A stretch of DNA of 27,783 nucleotides from an uncultured Clostridium sp. (lineage in GTDB: Bacteria > Bacillota > Clostridia > Lachnospirales > Lachnospiraceae). The notes beneath the pieces were generated by a model, which saw only the letters and a program-made list of their open reading frames with translations, did not search any database and was not told the origin of the DNA. Position 1 is the stretch's first letter. Each line of letters starts with the position of its first letter. The position numbers and the translations under genes were made by a program. The stretch lies in assembly GCA_900549235.1 (NCBI GenBank), contig URNT01000040.1, positions 1 to 27,783 of the forward strand, in the 5' to 3' direction. Of the stretch, positions 22,877-27,783 are shown piece by piece.

Positions 22877-23176
22877 TCATCCGCAGTTTCCGCAGCCGCC
22901 TTCTCTGTTTCCATCTGTTCCGCAGCCTCCGCCGCTTCTGCCGCAGCCTCCGCTTCTTCCCCAATCTTCACCAAATATTCCCCAGTTGTCACAGCTTCTT
23001 CCCCAACCGCAGCAACTGTTGTTTCTTCCCCACATGGCGTCGTTGAAGCCGGCCCAGTAACCATTTCTGAACCCTTCCCTGTAAGCCCTTCTTCTCTCAG
23101 AGCATCCGTCATTTCCTCTATTATTACCGCATCCGCAGCCGCCTCTGTTTGTTCCACATGATCTACAATTACACAT
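22877..23176 (-). CDS. Cys/Gly-rich small protein, probable spore-coat component
   Basis: A 99-residue protein of very skewed composition: a CNCRSCG and GGCGCGNNRGNDGC start, an Arg/Tyr/Trp-rich middle (RRRAYREGFRNGYWAGF), then Gly-Arg-Ser-Gly-Cys repeats to the end. I do not recognise a family. AGGAGA lies 10 nt before its ATG, whereas the overlapping frames on this strand lack a ribosome site, so this is the best reading. A sigma-K-like promoter precedes it, and it is divergent from the cotJ operon. Cys/Gly-rich proteins of this kind occur in the crust and outer coat of clostridial spores, where disulfides cross-link them; that role is inferred from composition and context only. Confidence 0.6.
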   Translation of the reverse strand: MCNCRSCGTNRGGCGCGNNRGNDGCSERRRAYREGFRNGYWAGFNDAMWGRNNSCCGWGRSCDNWGIFGEDWGRSGGCGRSGGGCGTDGNREGGCGNCG

Positions 23177-23211
23177 ATATCTGCACTCTCCTTTTTTATT
23201 GGTTTGTACTA

Positions 23212-23239
23212 TATCATATGGGACAGACAGACAAAGTGT
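23212..23239 (-). promoter_or_regulatory. Sigma-K-like promoter of the Cys-rich gene
   Basis: On the minus strand CATATGATA (23212-23220) matches the sigma-K -10 consensus CATANNNTA. ACAC (23236-23239) lies 15 bp upstream, where an AC-containing -35 is expected. This would place expression in the late mother cell. Confidence 0.45.
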
Positions 23240-23275
23240 GCATCACCCTGGAAATTCTCAAAACCCGCTTTTCCT

Positions 23276-23304
23276 GTCACCGGTGATGACCTGATTCATA
23301 CATT
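23276..23304 (+). promoter_or_regulatory. Sigma-E-like promoter of cotJABC
   Basis: CATACATT (23297-23304) matches the sigma-E -10 consensus CATACAnT, with GTCACC (23276-23281) 15 bp upstream as a partial -35. The cotJ operon of Bacillus subtilis is sigma-E dependent, which supports the call. Confidence 0.5.
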
Positions 23305-23342
23305 ATATATAGAATATGAAACATGGAAGGAGCGTCCATCCT

Positions 23343-23828
23343 ATGGATCCCTATACATCTCTGCGAAGCCAGTGCTGCGGCTGCGGCAGAAGCTGCCAGA
23401 CACCCTGTCCGGCAGTCTCCCCCCGCCCCTGGCCCGACGCATCTGCCTATCCCCATCCCATTCCCGCTGCGGGCTCACAGCCGACTCAGAACATGGCCGA
23501 TACCGGTTTCTGGCCTCAGAACATGAACACGGGAACTAACTGGTCCGATCCCATGTCCGGCACCATCTCTCAGCCTGCCCAGAACATGGCCGGTACCAGC
23601 TCCTGGCCCCAGAATATGACCGACGGCAATAACTGGCCCACCGTTATGACTGCCTATGACTGCCCCCAGACTACTCCCGGTCCCTTGGAGCAGAATTACC
23701 CTATCGCCATGGCCTACGTCCCATGGCAGCAGTGGCAGACCACCTACGCCCCGGAGCGGGGCCTGGCCCAGGGAACCATTTTCCCTGAATTAGACTTACC
23801 ATTCAATTACGGGAGGTGCAGCCGATGA
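23343..23828 (+). CDS. cotJA: Spore coat protein CotJA with extended repeat N-terminus
   Basis: A 161-residue protein whose last 45 residues match CotJA: YPIAMAYVPWQQWQTTYAP followed by GLAQGTIFPELDLPF. Usual CotJA proteins are about half this length. The extra N-terminal part has a Cys cluster (CCGCGRSCQTPC, from residue 9), a Pro-rich stretch and two copies of a 31-residue unit rich in Gln, Asn, Met and Trp. AGGAG lies 10 nt before ATG 23343; an in-frame ATG at 23316 lacks a site. Its stop overlaps the cotJB start (ATGATGA), so translation is coupled. CotJA is a mother-cell coat protein needed for assembly of CotJC into the coat. Confidence 0.88.
   Translation: MDPYTSLRSQCCGCGRSCQTPCPAVSPRPWPDASAYPHPIPAAGSQPTQNMADTGFWPQNMNTGTNWSDPMSGTISQPAQNMAGTSSWPQNMTDGNNWPTVMTAYDCPQTTPGPLEQNYPIAMAYVPWQQWQTTYAPERGLAQGTIFPELDLPFNYGRCSR
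23475..23636 (+). repeat. 31-residue tandem repeat within cotJA
   Basis: Two in-frame units with a 93-bp period: SQPTQNMADTGFWPQNM (from 23475) and SQPAQNMAGTSSWPQNM (from 23568), each continuing to an N-W pair. The second copy ends near 23636. The units have diverged in DNA, so the duplication is not recent. Confidence 0.8.
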
Positions 23829-24097
23829 TGAACATGGATTTCGATGCTTCCAGAGAAGCGCTTCTGATGCAGATCAATCAGTCCGATTTCGCCGCCGTGG
23901 ATACCAATCTGTATCTGGATACCCACCCCTGCGACACCGCCGCCATCCAGTACCACCAGCAGATGGCCGCCCAGACAAAAAACCTGCGCCGTACCTACGA
24001 GGCTGCCTACGGCCCCCTTATCGCATCTGAAAATACCGGCACCGCATATTGGTCCTGGATCACCGGCCCATGGCCCTGGGAAGGAGGCTGCTGCTAA
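23825..24097 (+). CDS. cotJB: Spore coat protein CotJB
   Basis: A 90-residue CotJB. Signatures are the LMQINQSDFAAVDTNLYLDT segment followed by HPCDTAAIQYH, then LRRTYEAAYGPLI and the C-terminal WSWITGPWPWEGG. GGGAGG lies 8 nt before ATG 23825; a GTG at 23816 would begin inside that ribosome site. It overlaps cotJA by 4 nt and cotJC by 1 nt (TAATG). It is a small structural protein of the inner coat made with CotJA and CotJC. Confidence 0.9.
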   Translation: MMNMDFDASREALLMQINQSDFAAVDTNLYLDTHPCDTAAIQYHQQMAAQTKNLRRTYEAAYGPLIASENTGTAYWSWITGPWPWEGGCC

Positions 24098-24705
24098 TGT
24101 GGATCTATGAAAAAAGACTTCAGTTTCCTGTAAACATCAAAGAGCCAAATGCGAAGATGGCGCAGTTTATAATGAGTCAGTATGGCGGCCCCGACGGCGA
24201 AATGGGCGCCTCGATGCGCTACCTCTCCCAGCGCTACGCCATGCCCTACGACGAATGTAAAGCCACCCTGACCGACATCGGCACCGAGGAACTGGCCCAT
24301 CTGGAGATCGTCGCCTCCATCATACACCAGCTCACCCGCAATCTAACTGCCGAACAGCTGGTAGAGCAGGGCTTCGGCCCCTATTATATCGACCACACCA
24401 CCGGCATCTGGCCCCAGGCCGCCGGCGGAGTCCCCTTCAATGCCTGCGAATTTCAGTCAAAGGGCGATGTGATCACAGACCTGCATGAGGATATGGCTGC
24501 AGAGCAGAAAGCCCGCTCCACCTACGACAATATTCTCCGTGTGGTCAAGGACTACGACGTATGCGAGCCCATCCGTTTCCTGAGGGAGCGGGAGCTGGTC
24601 CACTATCAGCGTTTCGGTGAAACCCTCCGCATCACCCAGGATAAGCTTGACAGCCGCAACTTCTACGCCTTCAACCCCGCCTTCGACCTGGTTCAGGCTC
24701 CCTGA
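24097..24705 (+). CDS. cotJC: Spore coat protein CotJC, manganese-catalase family
   Basis: A 202-residue ferritin-like protein of the manganese catalase family, opening MWIYEKRLQFPVNIKEPN. The five metal ligands of Mn catalase can all be placed: E35 (GGPDGEMGA), E65 and H68 (GTEELAHLEIV), E136 (HEDMAAEQKAR) and H169 (RELVHYQRFGE). The spacing between the last two equals that of the well-studied enzyme, so the dimanganese site is probably intact and it may detoxify peroxide in the coat. AGGAGG lies 9 nt before ATG 24097. It is the last gene of the operon and is followed at once by a strong terminator. Confidence 0.94.
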   Translation: MWIYEKRLQFPVNIKEPNAKMAQFIMSQYGGPDGEMGASMRYLSQRYAMPYDECKATLTDIGTEELAHLEIVASIIHQLTRNLTAEQLVEQGFGPYYIDHTTGIWPQAAGGVPFNACEFQSKGDVITDLHEDMAAEQKARSTYDNILRVVKDYDVCEPIRFLRERELVHYQRFGETLRITQDKLDSRNFYAFNPAFDLVQAP

Positions 24706-24753
24706 AAAAAGGCAGCCCCTGCTTTCCTCGTGAAAGCCAGGGGCTGCCTTTTT
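24705..24753. terminator. Strong bidirectional terminator after cotJC
   Basis: AAAAAAGGCAGCCCCTG (24705-24721) pairs with CAGGGGCTGCCTTTTT (24738-24753). The A run before and T run after let it work on both strands, ending cotJABC and the small gene on the minus strand. Confidence 0.92.
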
Positions 24754-24763
24754 CTTCTTTCGT

Positions 24764-24958
24764 CTAATTTATAAATGTACTGCTAACCGGGTCCAGCGGA
24801 CTGATTACAATCTGATTTTTAAATACCTCAGCCTTACAGATCTGTCCGATATAAAAATTAGCTGTCAGCAGTGAACTGGTATCCGACGAAAAGTACTTAA
24901 TCGAAGCCGCATCAATCCGAAAAAACTTAATTTCAATTAAATCACCCTCGTTCGCCAT
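24764..24958 (-). CDS. Small protein of unknown function (64 residues)
   Basis: A 64-residue protein, MANEGDLIEIKFFRIDAAS at its start and ending LDPVSSTFIN; no family recognised, no signal peptide or membrane segment. GGAGG lies 10 nt before ATG 24958; the ATG at 24979 has no ribosome site. It has its own promoter-like sequence and shares the bidirectional terminator with cotJC, both signs of a real gene. Mixed short beta-like segments could fit a small spore surface protein, but that is only suggested by its neighbours. Confidence 0.55.
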   Translation of the reverse strand: MANEGDLIEIKFFRIDAASIKYFSSDTSSLLTANFYIGQICKAEVFKNQIVISPLDPVSSTFIN

Positions 24959-25008
24959 CAGTCCGAAACCTCCAAACATTTATGTAAAATAATGGAATCA
25001 CTTCAGAG

Positions 25009-25037
25009 AGTATACCATATCCCTCACTTAAAAGCAA
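25009..25037 (-). promoter_or_regulatory. Putative promoter of the 64-residue gene
   Basis: On the minus strand TGGTATACT, an extended -10 (core 25009-25014), lies 17 bp from TTGCTT (25032-25037). The -35 overlaps the hairpin that follows the lipase gene. Confidence 0.4.
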
Positions 25038-25052
25038 CCCGAAGGTTACTTT
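25031..25052 (-). terminator. UUCG hairpin after the patatin-like gene
   Basis: On the minus strand AAAGTAACC and GGTTGCTTT pair over 9 bp (one G-T) around a TTCG tetraloop, a very stable fold. The T tract is only four long. An AT-rich hairpin (25062-25085) lies just before it and may help. Confidence 0.5.
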
Positions 25053-25103
25053 AATGATAATAAAAATGGTAATTTTTACATTTTTGTAACTTTTCTATCA
25101 AAA

Positions 25104-25952
25104 TCACCCCTGCAGATATAATTTGATCTCTCCTAATATCCTTTTGGCATCCCCCACTCCAATATCATATACCCGCTGCAGTTCCTCCGGCCGTTTTTCC
25201 AACCGTCGGATCTCCAGTGGCCTGGATGGTCGTATCACAAACAACTTTCCCTTTTCCTCCTGCCTGCTGATATACTGAAGGGTTTCATTATATACCGCAT
25301 GCCGCTCCGTCACCGCTTTTACAAACTTCGGATACCTTCCATAGAGGATCCTGGTCATCCTGGCAGATTCCGGCTTCTTCACATACCCCTGGTGCTGTGT
25401 CAACACCACCACGTTTCTGGAAAAACCCATTTTTTCAAATGCCTGTACTGGTATACTGTCCGTACACCCGCCATCCAACAGCTTCTTTCCGCCGATCCTC
25501 ACTATTCGTGACACATAGGGCAGGGAAGCCGACGCCCTGAGATAATCGATCTCTCCCTTCATATCCCTCAGCCGCACATACTCCGCCCTTCCCGTCTCCA
25601 CGTTGCTGCAGGTCACATAAAACTCTGTTTCAGACCGGTCAAAAGCCTCATAATCAAAAGGATCCAGCCTTTCAGGAAGTTCCTCATAACAGAACCTGCG
25701 GCCGGCTATATCCCCGGTCAGAATCAGGTTCCTGAAGCTCATAAACCGCTTATCATTGCAGTATTTCTTATAATACCGAAGGTTTCTCCCCTTCTGCTCC
25801 GCCACATAAGAACAGCCATGTATGGCTCCTGCCGAAACTCCGATCACTCCGTCAAAATGGATCCCCTGGTCCATAAACACATCCAGGACCCCGGCGGTAT
25901 ACATCCCCCTCATCCCTCCGCCTTCCAGGATCAGTCCCTTTTTCTCAGTCAT
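25104..25952 (-). CDS. Patatin-like phospholipase
   Basis: A 282-residue bacterial patatin. The oxyanion motif GGGMRGMYTAG is at 11-21, the nucleophile elbow GVSAG has S40, and the catalytic dyad Asp is D160 in LLDGGCTDS. It should be a cytoplasmic Ser-Asp lipid acyl hydrolase of the RssA/YjjU group, with no signal peptide. The ribosome site is a weak AGGA. Its start overlaps the end of the upstream gene by 8 nt, so translation is coupled to that unknown protein. The substrate is not known. Confidence 0.9.
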   Translation of the reverse strand: MTEKKGLILEGGGMRGMYTAGVLDVFMDQGIHFDGVIGVSAGAIHGCSYVAEQKGRNLRYYKKYCNDKRFMSFRNLILTGDIAGRRFCYEELPERLDPFDYEAFDRSETEFYVTCSNVETGRAEYVRLRDMKGEIDYLRASASLPYVSRIVRIGGKKLLDGGCTDSIPVQAFEKMGFSRNVVVLTQHQGYVKKPESARMTRILYGRYPKFVKAVTERHAVYNETLQYISRQEEKGKLFVIRPSRPLEIRRLEKRPEELQRVYDIGVGDAKRILGEIKLYLQG

Positions 25953-26538
25953 ATTTCCTGATCATCCTTCCAATCGTTTCCTCCGGATAAGACAAAAGCC
26001 CTCCAAACTCCCGGGCTATCTCAAACCGGGCCGATGTTCCGTAGCTGCCCTGCTCCTCAAGCAGCCTCCTGCGTTCTTTAAGCTCCAGATACGCCTTCAG
26101 CACCTCCTCTTTTTCATAAAACAGAAAAAGATACTTCTTTTTCCCCGGCTCTGCCGGAAATAGTTCCGTTTCAATCAACTCATCCTCCTGATAAAACCGG
26201 ACTCTGTACTGCTTGCAAAGCTCCTTTACTGCCTCCAGGCACTCGTCTCTCTCCTCTCTGGTATCAAATGGATGGCTCAAAGCCAGCTTCTTCACCCCTG
26301 CCGCAACCATTTCACAGAAACAATCCATCACCCCTAACCCATAGGAATACGGATCGATCTCTCTCTTTTCCGTTTCCTCATAAATCTCATACTCCTCCCG
26401 GTCCAAAGACAGCGGGATCCCAAGAGCCGACGTCACATTTACCCCACCATACCAGGTACTGTCCACAGTAAAAATGTCTCCCACCTCATAATCCATGGAC
26501 TGTCCATCCCGTTTCCGTATCACACGCACTTTTTCCAT
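25945..26538 (-). CDS. Protein of unknown function between lipase and transglutaminase genes
   Basis: A 197-residue soluble protein I do not recognise. Residues 1-55 are strand-rich (KVRVIRKRDGQSMDYEVGD, then TWYGGVNVTSALGIPLSLDR), followed by an acidic/aromatic middle and a charged helix (about 143-175, EEVLKAYLELKERRRLLEEQ). GGAGG lies 7 nt before ATG 26538. It starts 11 nt after the transglutaminase gene and overlaps the lipase gene by 8 nt, so the three are one unit. No catalytic motif was seen. Confidence 0.75.
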   Translation of the reverse strand: MEKVRVIRKRDGQSMDYEVGDIFTVDSTWYGGVNVTSALGIPLSLDREEYEIYEETEKREIDPYSYGLGVMDCFCEMVAAGVKKLALSHPFDTREERDECLEAVKELCKQYRVRFYQEDELIETELFPAEPGKKKYLFLFYEKEEVLKAYLELKERRRLLEEQGSYGTSARFEIAREFGGLLSYPEETIGRMIRKYD

Positions 26539-26549
26539 CTCTGTTCCTC

Positions 26550-27572
26550 CTATTCCTCTATGTGCTCTCCTTCGTTAGCATCCTCCATTACCACCTCGTC
26601 TGTCTGAAGCTCCTCCGCAAATGACACCCTGAGCACCGACTGGGGCCAATTTACCCCTACTCTGGCATGGCACCCCTTTGCCCGCACCGCCCCATCAATC
26701 TCTTTAAGAATTTCCTCCAGCACCTCCCTGGTCAGATAGCCTCCCCGCCAGTGAAATACAAGAGTCCGTTTCTTCTTTGCCGCCTGAAGAGCTCTTTTCC
26801 CCACATCCTCCATTTTTGTAAATGAAAGCTTTTTCTCTTTATAATAAAAGTGCTCCCCGTCACTGCAGGGCGGTACCGGATACATCACCGGCTCATGGTC
26901 CCGGAAGATCCGCTTATCGTCCAGGCAGAAATAATCATACCGTATCTCTCCCTCGCCTCCCAAGCTGTTGTCAAAGGTGGCATCCAGATGATAATATTTT
27001 CCGTCCAGCCGCACAATATTCCAGGCGTGCCTGTATTTAATCTTTTTTTCTGGATTTGCATTAGAAATGGCGATCATGCACCAGATTCCAAGGCCGTCAC
27101 AAAGGATCTTTACTGCCTTGGCAATCCCCTCGCAGACTCCCACTCCCTGCCCCAACGGCCCGATGATCTCATGGGAATATGCCTTCTTCAGCTTATCGTA
27201 GCGGACATTTTCACAAATAAGATCATGCACATACTTCAGCTTCTCCCACTCCGATCCATCCTTTCCCTGGCGCACCAGCTTCGTCACTCTGGCGGCCATA
27301 GCCTTCTGATGCTCCTTCACCTTCCCCTTGTCAAAAAGGTACTCCGGGATCATCTCCACCGTATCCCCGCCCTGGTAAAAGCGGTACTTAAATCCCACCC
27401 CATAAAATATCTCCGGGCAGTCCAGCCGCAGCTTAAAAAATATCTCCCCTAATTCCTTGCCCTCCAGTTTTACAACTGAAAATGAAGGTGCCAGGGCCGT
27501 AAAGCCTGCCTTCATCTCTGTATAAGCCCGCTTCTCTATCTTTGTCATCTGGCTGTAATAATAAGGTTCCAT
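26550..27572 (-). CDS. Transglutaminase-like (papain-fold) protein
   Basis: A 340-residue protein with a transglutaminase-like core at about 110-215. The triad is visible: Cys147 in GVGVCEGIAKA, His182 in KYRHAWNIV and Asp197 in YYHLDATFDN. There is no signal peptide or membrane helix, unlike many secreted relatives, so it probably acts in the cytoplasm or in the mother cell or spore. The C-terminal 80 residues have a separate mixed fold. I chose ATG 27572, 7 nt from GGAGA; the ATG at 27578 is only 1 nt from it. It is the first gene of the unit ending with the lipase. It could cross-link, cut or deamidate a protein; the target is unknown. Confidence 0.82.
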   Translation of the reverse strand: MEPYYYSQMTKIEKRAYTEMKAGFTALAPSFSVVKLEGKELGEIFFKLRLDCPEIFYGVGFKYRFYQGGDTVEMIPEYLFDKGKVKEHQKAMAARVTKLVRQGKDGSEWEKLKYVHDLICENVRYDKLKKAYSHEIIGPLGQGVGVCEGIAKAVKILCDGLGIWCMIAISNANPEKKIKYRHAWNIVRLDGKYYHLDATFDNSLGGEGEIRYDYFCLDDKRIFRDHEPVMYPVPPCSDGEHFYYKEKKLSFTKMEDVGKRALQAAKKKRTLVFHWRGGYLTREVLEEILKEIDGAVRAKGCHARVGVNWPQSVLRVSFAEELQTDEVVMEDANEGEHIEE

Positions 27573-27587
27573 GATCATCTCTCCGAA

Positions 27588-27620
27588 TAAAAAAATAAAG
27601 CCGACTCCGAAGAATCAGCT
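27588..27620 (-). terminator. UUCG terminator after the tRNA genes
   Basis: On the minus strand AGCTGATTC and GAGTCGGCT form a 9-bp stem (two G-T) around TTCG, followed by TTATTTTTTT. It ends the tRNA transcript just ahead of the transglutaminase gene. Confidence 0.85.
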
Positions 27621-27634
27621 TCCTTAAAACAAAA

Positions 27635-27719
27635 TGCGGGTGGCCGGACTTGAACCGGCACGGATGTTAAGTCCGAGGGATTTTAAGTCCCTTGTGTCTG
27701 CCTATTCCACCACACCCGC
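27635..27719 (-). tRNA. tRNA-Leu (anticodon TAA)
   Basis: An 85-nt class II tRNA. The acceptor GCGGGTG pairs with CACCCGC, with discriminator A. The D arm is GTG/CAC and the anticodon arm AGGGA-CTTAAAA-TCCCT carries TAA. There is a long variable arm (CGGA/TCCG), and the T arm is GCCGG-TTCAAGT-CCGGC. It reads UUA and UUG leucine codons. CCA is not encoded. Confidence 0.96.
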
Positions 27720-27729
27720 ATAATACAAA

Positions 27730-27783
27730 TGGGGCCTACAGGGCTCGAACCTGTGACCCTCTGCTTGTAAGGCAGATGCTCTC
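27730..27783 (-). tRNA. tRNA-Val (anticodon TAC), 5' part beyond window
   Basis: The 3' part of a tRNA: anticodon arm TCTGC-CTTACAA-GCAGA (anticodon TAC, valine), T arm ACAGG-TTCGAGC-CCTGT, acceptor strand AGGCCCC and discriminator A. The D arm and 5' acceptor strand lie past the window edge. It is 10 nt upstream of tRNA-Leu, probably in the same transcript. Confidence 0.93.

Noticed and set aside
22873..23157. Acidic, Ala/Glu-rich frame (94 residues) overlapping the Cys-rich gene
   Set aside because: Its start has no ribosome site, and its Ala/Glu runs are what the other frame of Gly/Cys codon repeats would give. The 99-residue frame has AGGAGA at the right place.
27635..27783. tRNA genes as a possible integration site
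   Set aside because: No integrase gene, direct repeat of the tRNA 3' end or foreign-looking DNA was seen nearby in the window.

Overview
The window reads as chromosome from a spore-forming anaerobe of the Clostridia, most likely a gut Lachnospiraceae relative (Enterocloster/Lachnoclostridium/Hungatella-like; inferred from gene content, not tested by search). The grounds are clostridial-type ETF and acyl-CoA dehydrogenases, two [FeFe] hydrogenases, a cotJABC spore-coat operon, a BglG/LicT-controlled beta-glucoside PTS, strong AGGAGG ribosome sites and moderately GC-rich coding DNA. No insertion sequence, phage gene or CRISPR array was seen. No gene-free stretch exceeds about 225 bases.

Region 1 (81-10275): a long minus-strand cluster reads, in transcription order, acyl-CoA dehydrogenase 2, a hairpin, a CaiB/FldA-type CoA-transferase, acyl-CoA dehydrogenase 1, EtfB, EtfA, a FadK/CaiC-like acyl-CoA ligase, an unusual desulfoferrodoxin-like protein and a GntP-type permease. 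A LysR regulator converges on its end with a 42-bp overlap. The parts list (importer, ligase, CoA-transferase, dehydrogenases, ETF, but no hydratase, hydroxyacyl dehydrogenase or thiolase) is that of the carnitine (Cai) and caffeate (Car) systems. It suggests one two-electron reduction or oxidation of an imported carboxylic acid held as its CoA thioester. The substrate cannot be read from the sequence. A small hot-dog thioesterase is divergent from the cluster.

Region 2 (10719-15080): licT - EIIBCA - 6-phospho-beta-glucosidase, transcribed leftward from a good promoter through a RAT antiterminator/terminator switch.

Region 3 (15150-20215): a [2Fe-2S] thioredoxin-like ferredoxin, a PAS-containing sensory [FeFe] hydrogenase (HydS, group C), a SpoIIE-type phosphatase and, after a 171-bp gap with a large inverted repeat, a group B [FeFe] hydrogenase. 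The first three are tightly coupled. Their promoter carries a Rex-like operator, so the unit looks like an H2/redox-sensing output module.

Region 4 (20267-22865): a divergent three-gene ABC importer of the nitrate/sulfonate/thiamine-precursor type (lipoprotein, permease, ATPase), with a terminator-like hairpin after the lipoprotein gene.

Region 5 (22877-24753): spore-coat genes. A Cys/Gly-rich small protein with a sigma-K-like promoter is divergent from cotJA-cotJB-cotJC, which has a sigma-E-like -10. A strong bidirectional terminator follows cotJC.

Region 6 (24764-27783): a small orphan gene, then a three-gene minus-strand unit (transglutaminase-like protein, unknown protein, patatin-like lipase), a UUCG terminator, tRNA-Leu(TAA), and tRNA-Val(TAC) cut by the window edge.

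Several start codons were moved to fit ribosome-binding sites (etfB, dehydrogenase 2, 6-phospho-beta-glucosidase, ABC permease, cotJA, cotJB, cotJC, the small orphan, and the transglutaminase gene). Statements comparing genes with named families rest on remembered motifs; no database search was run.
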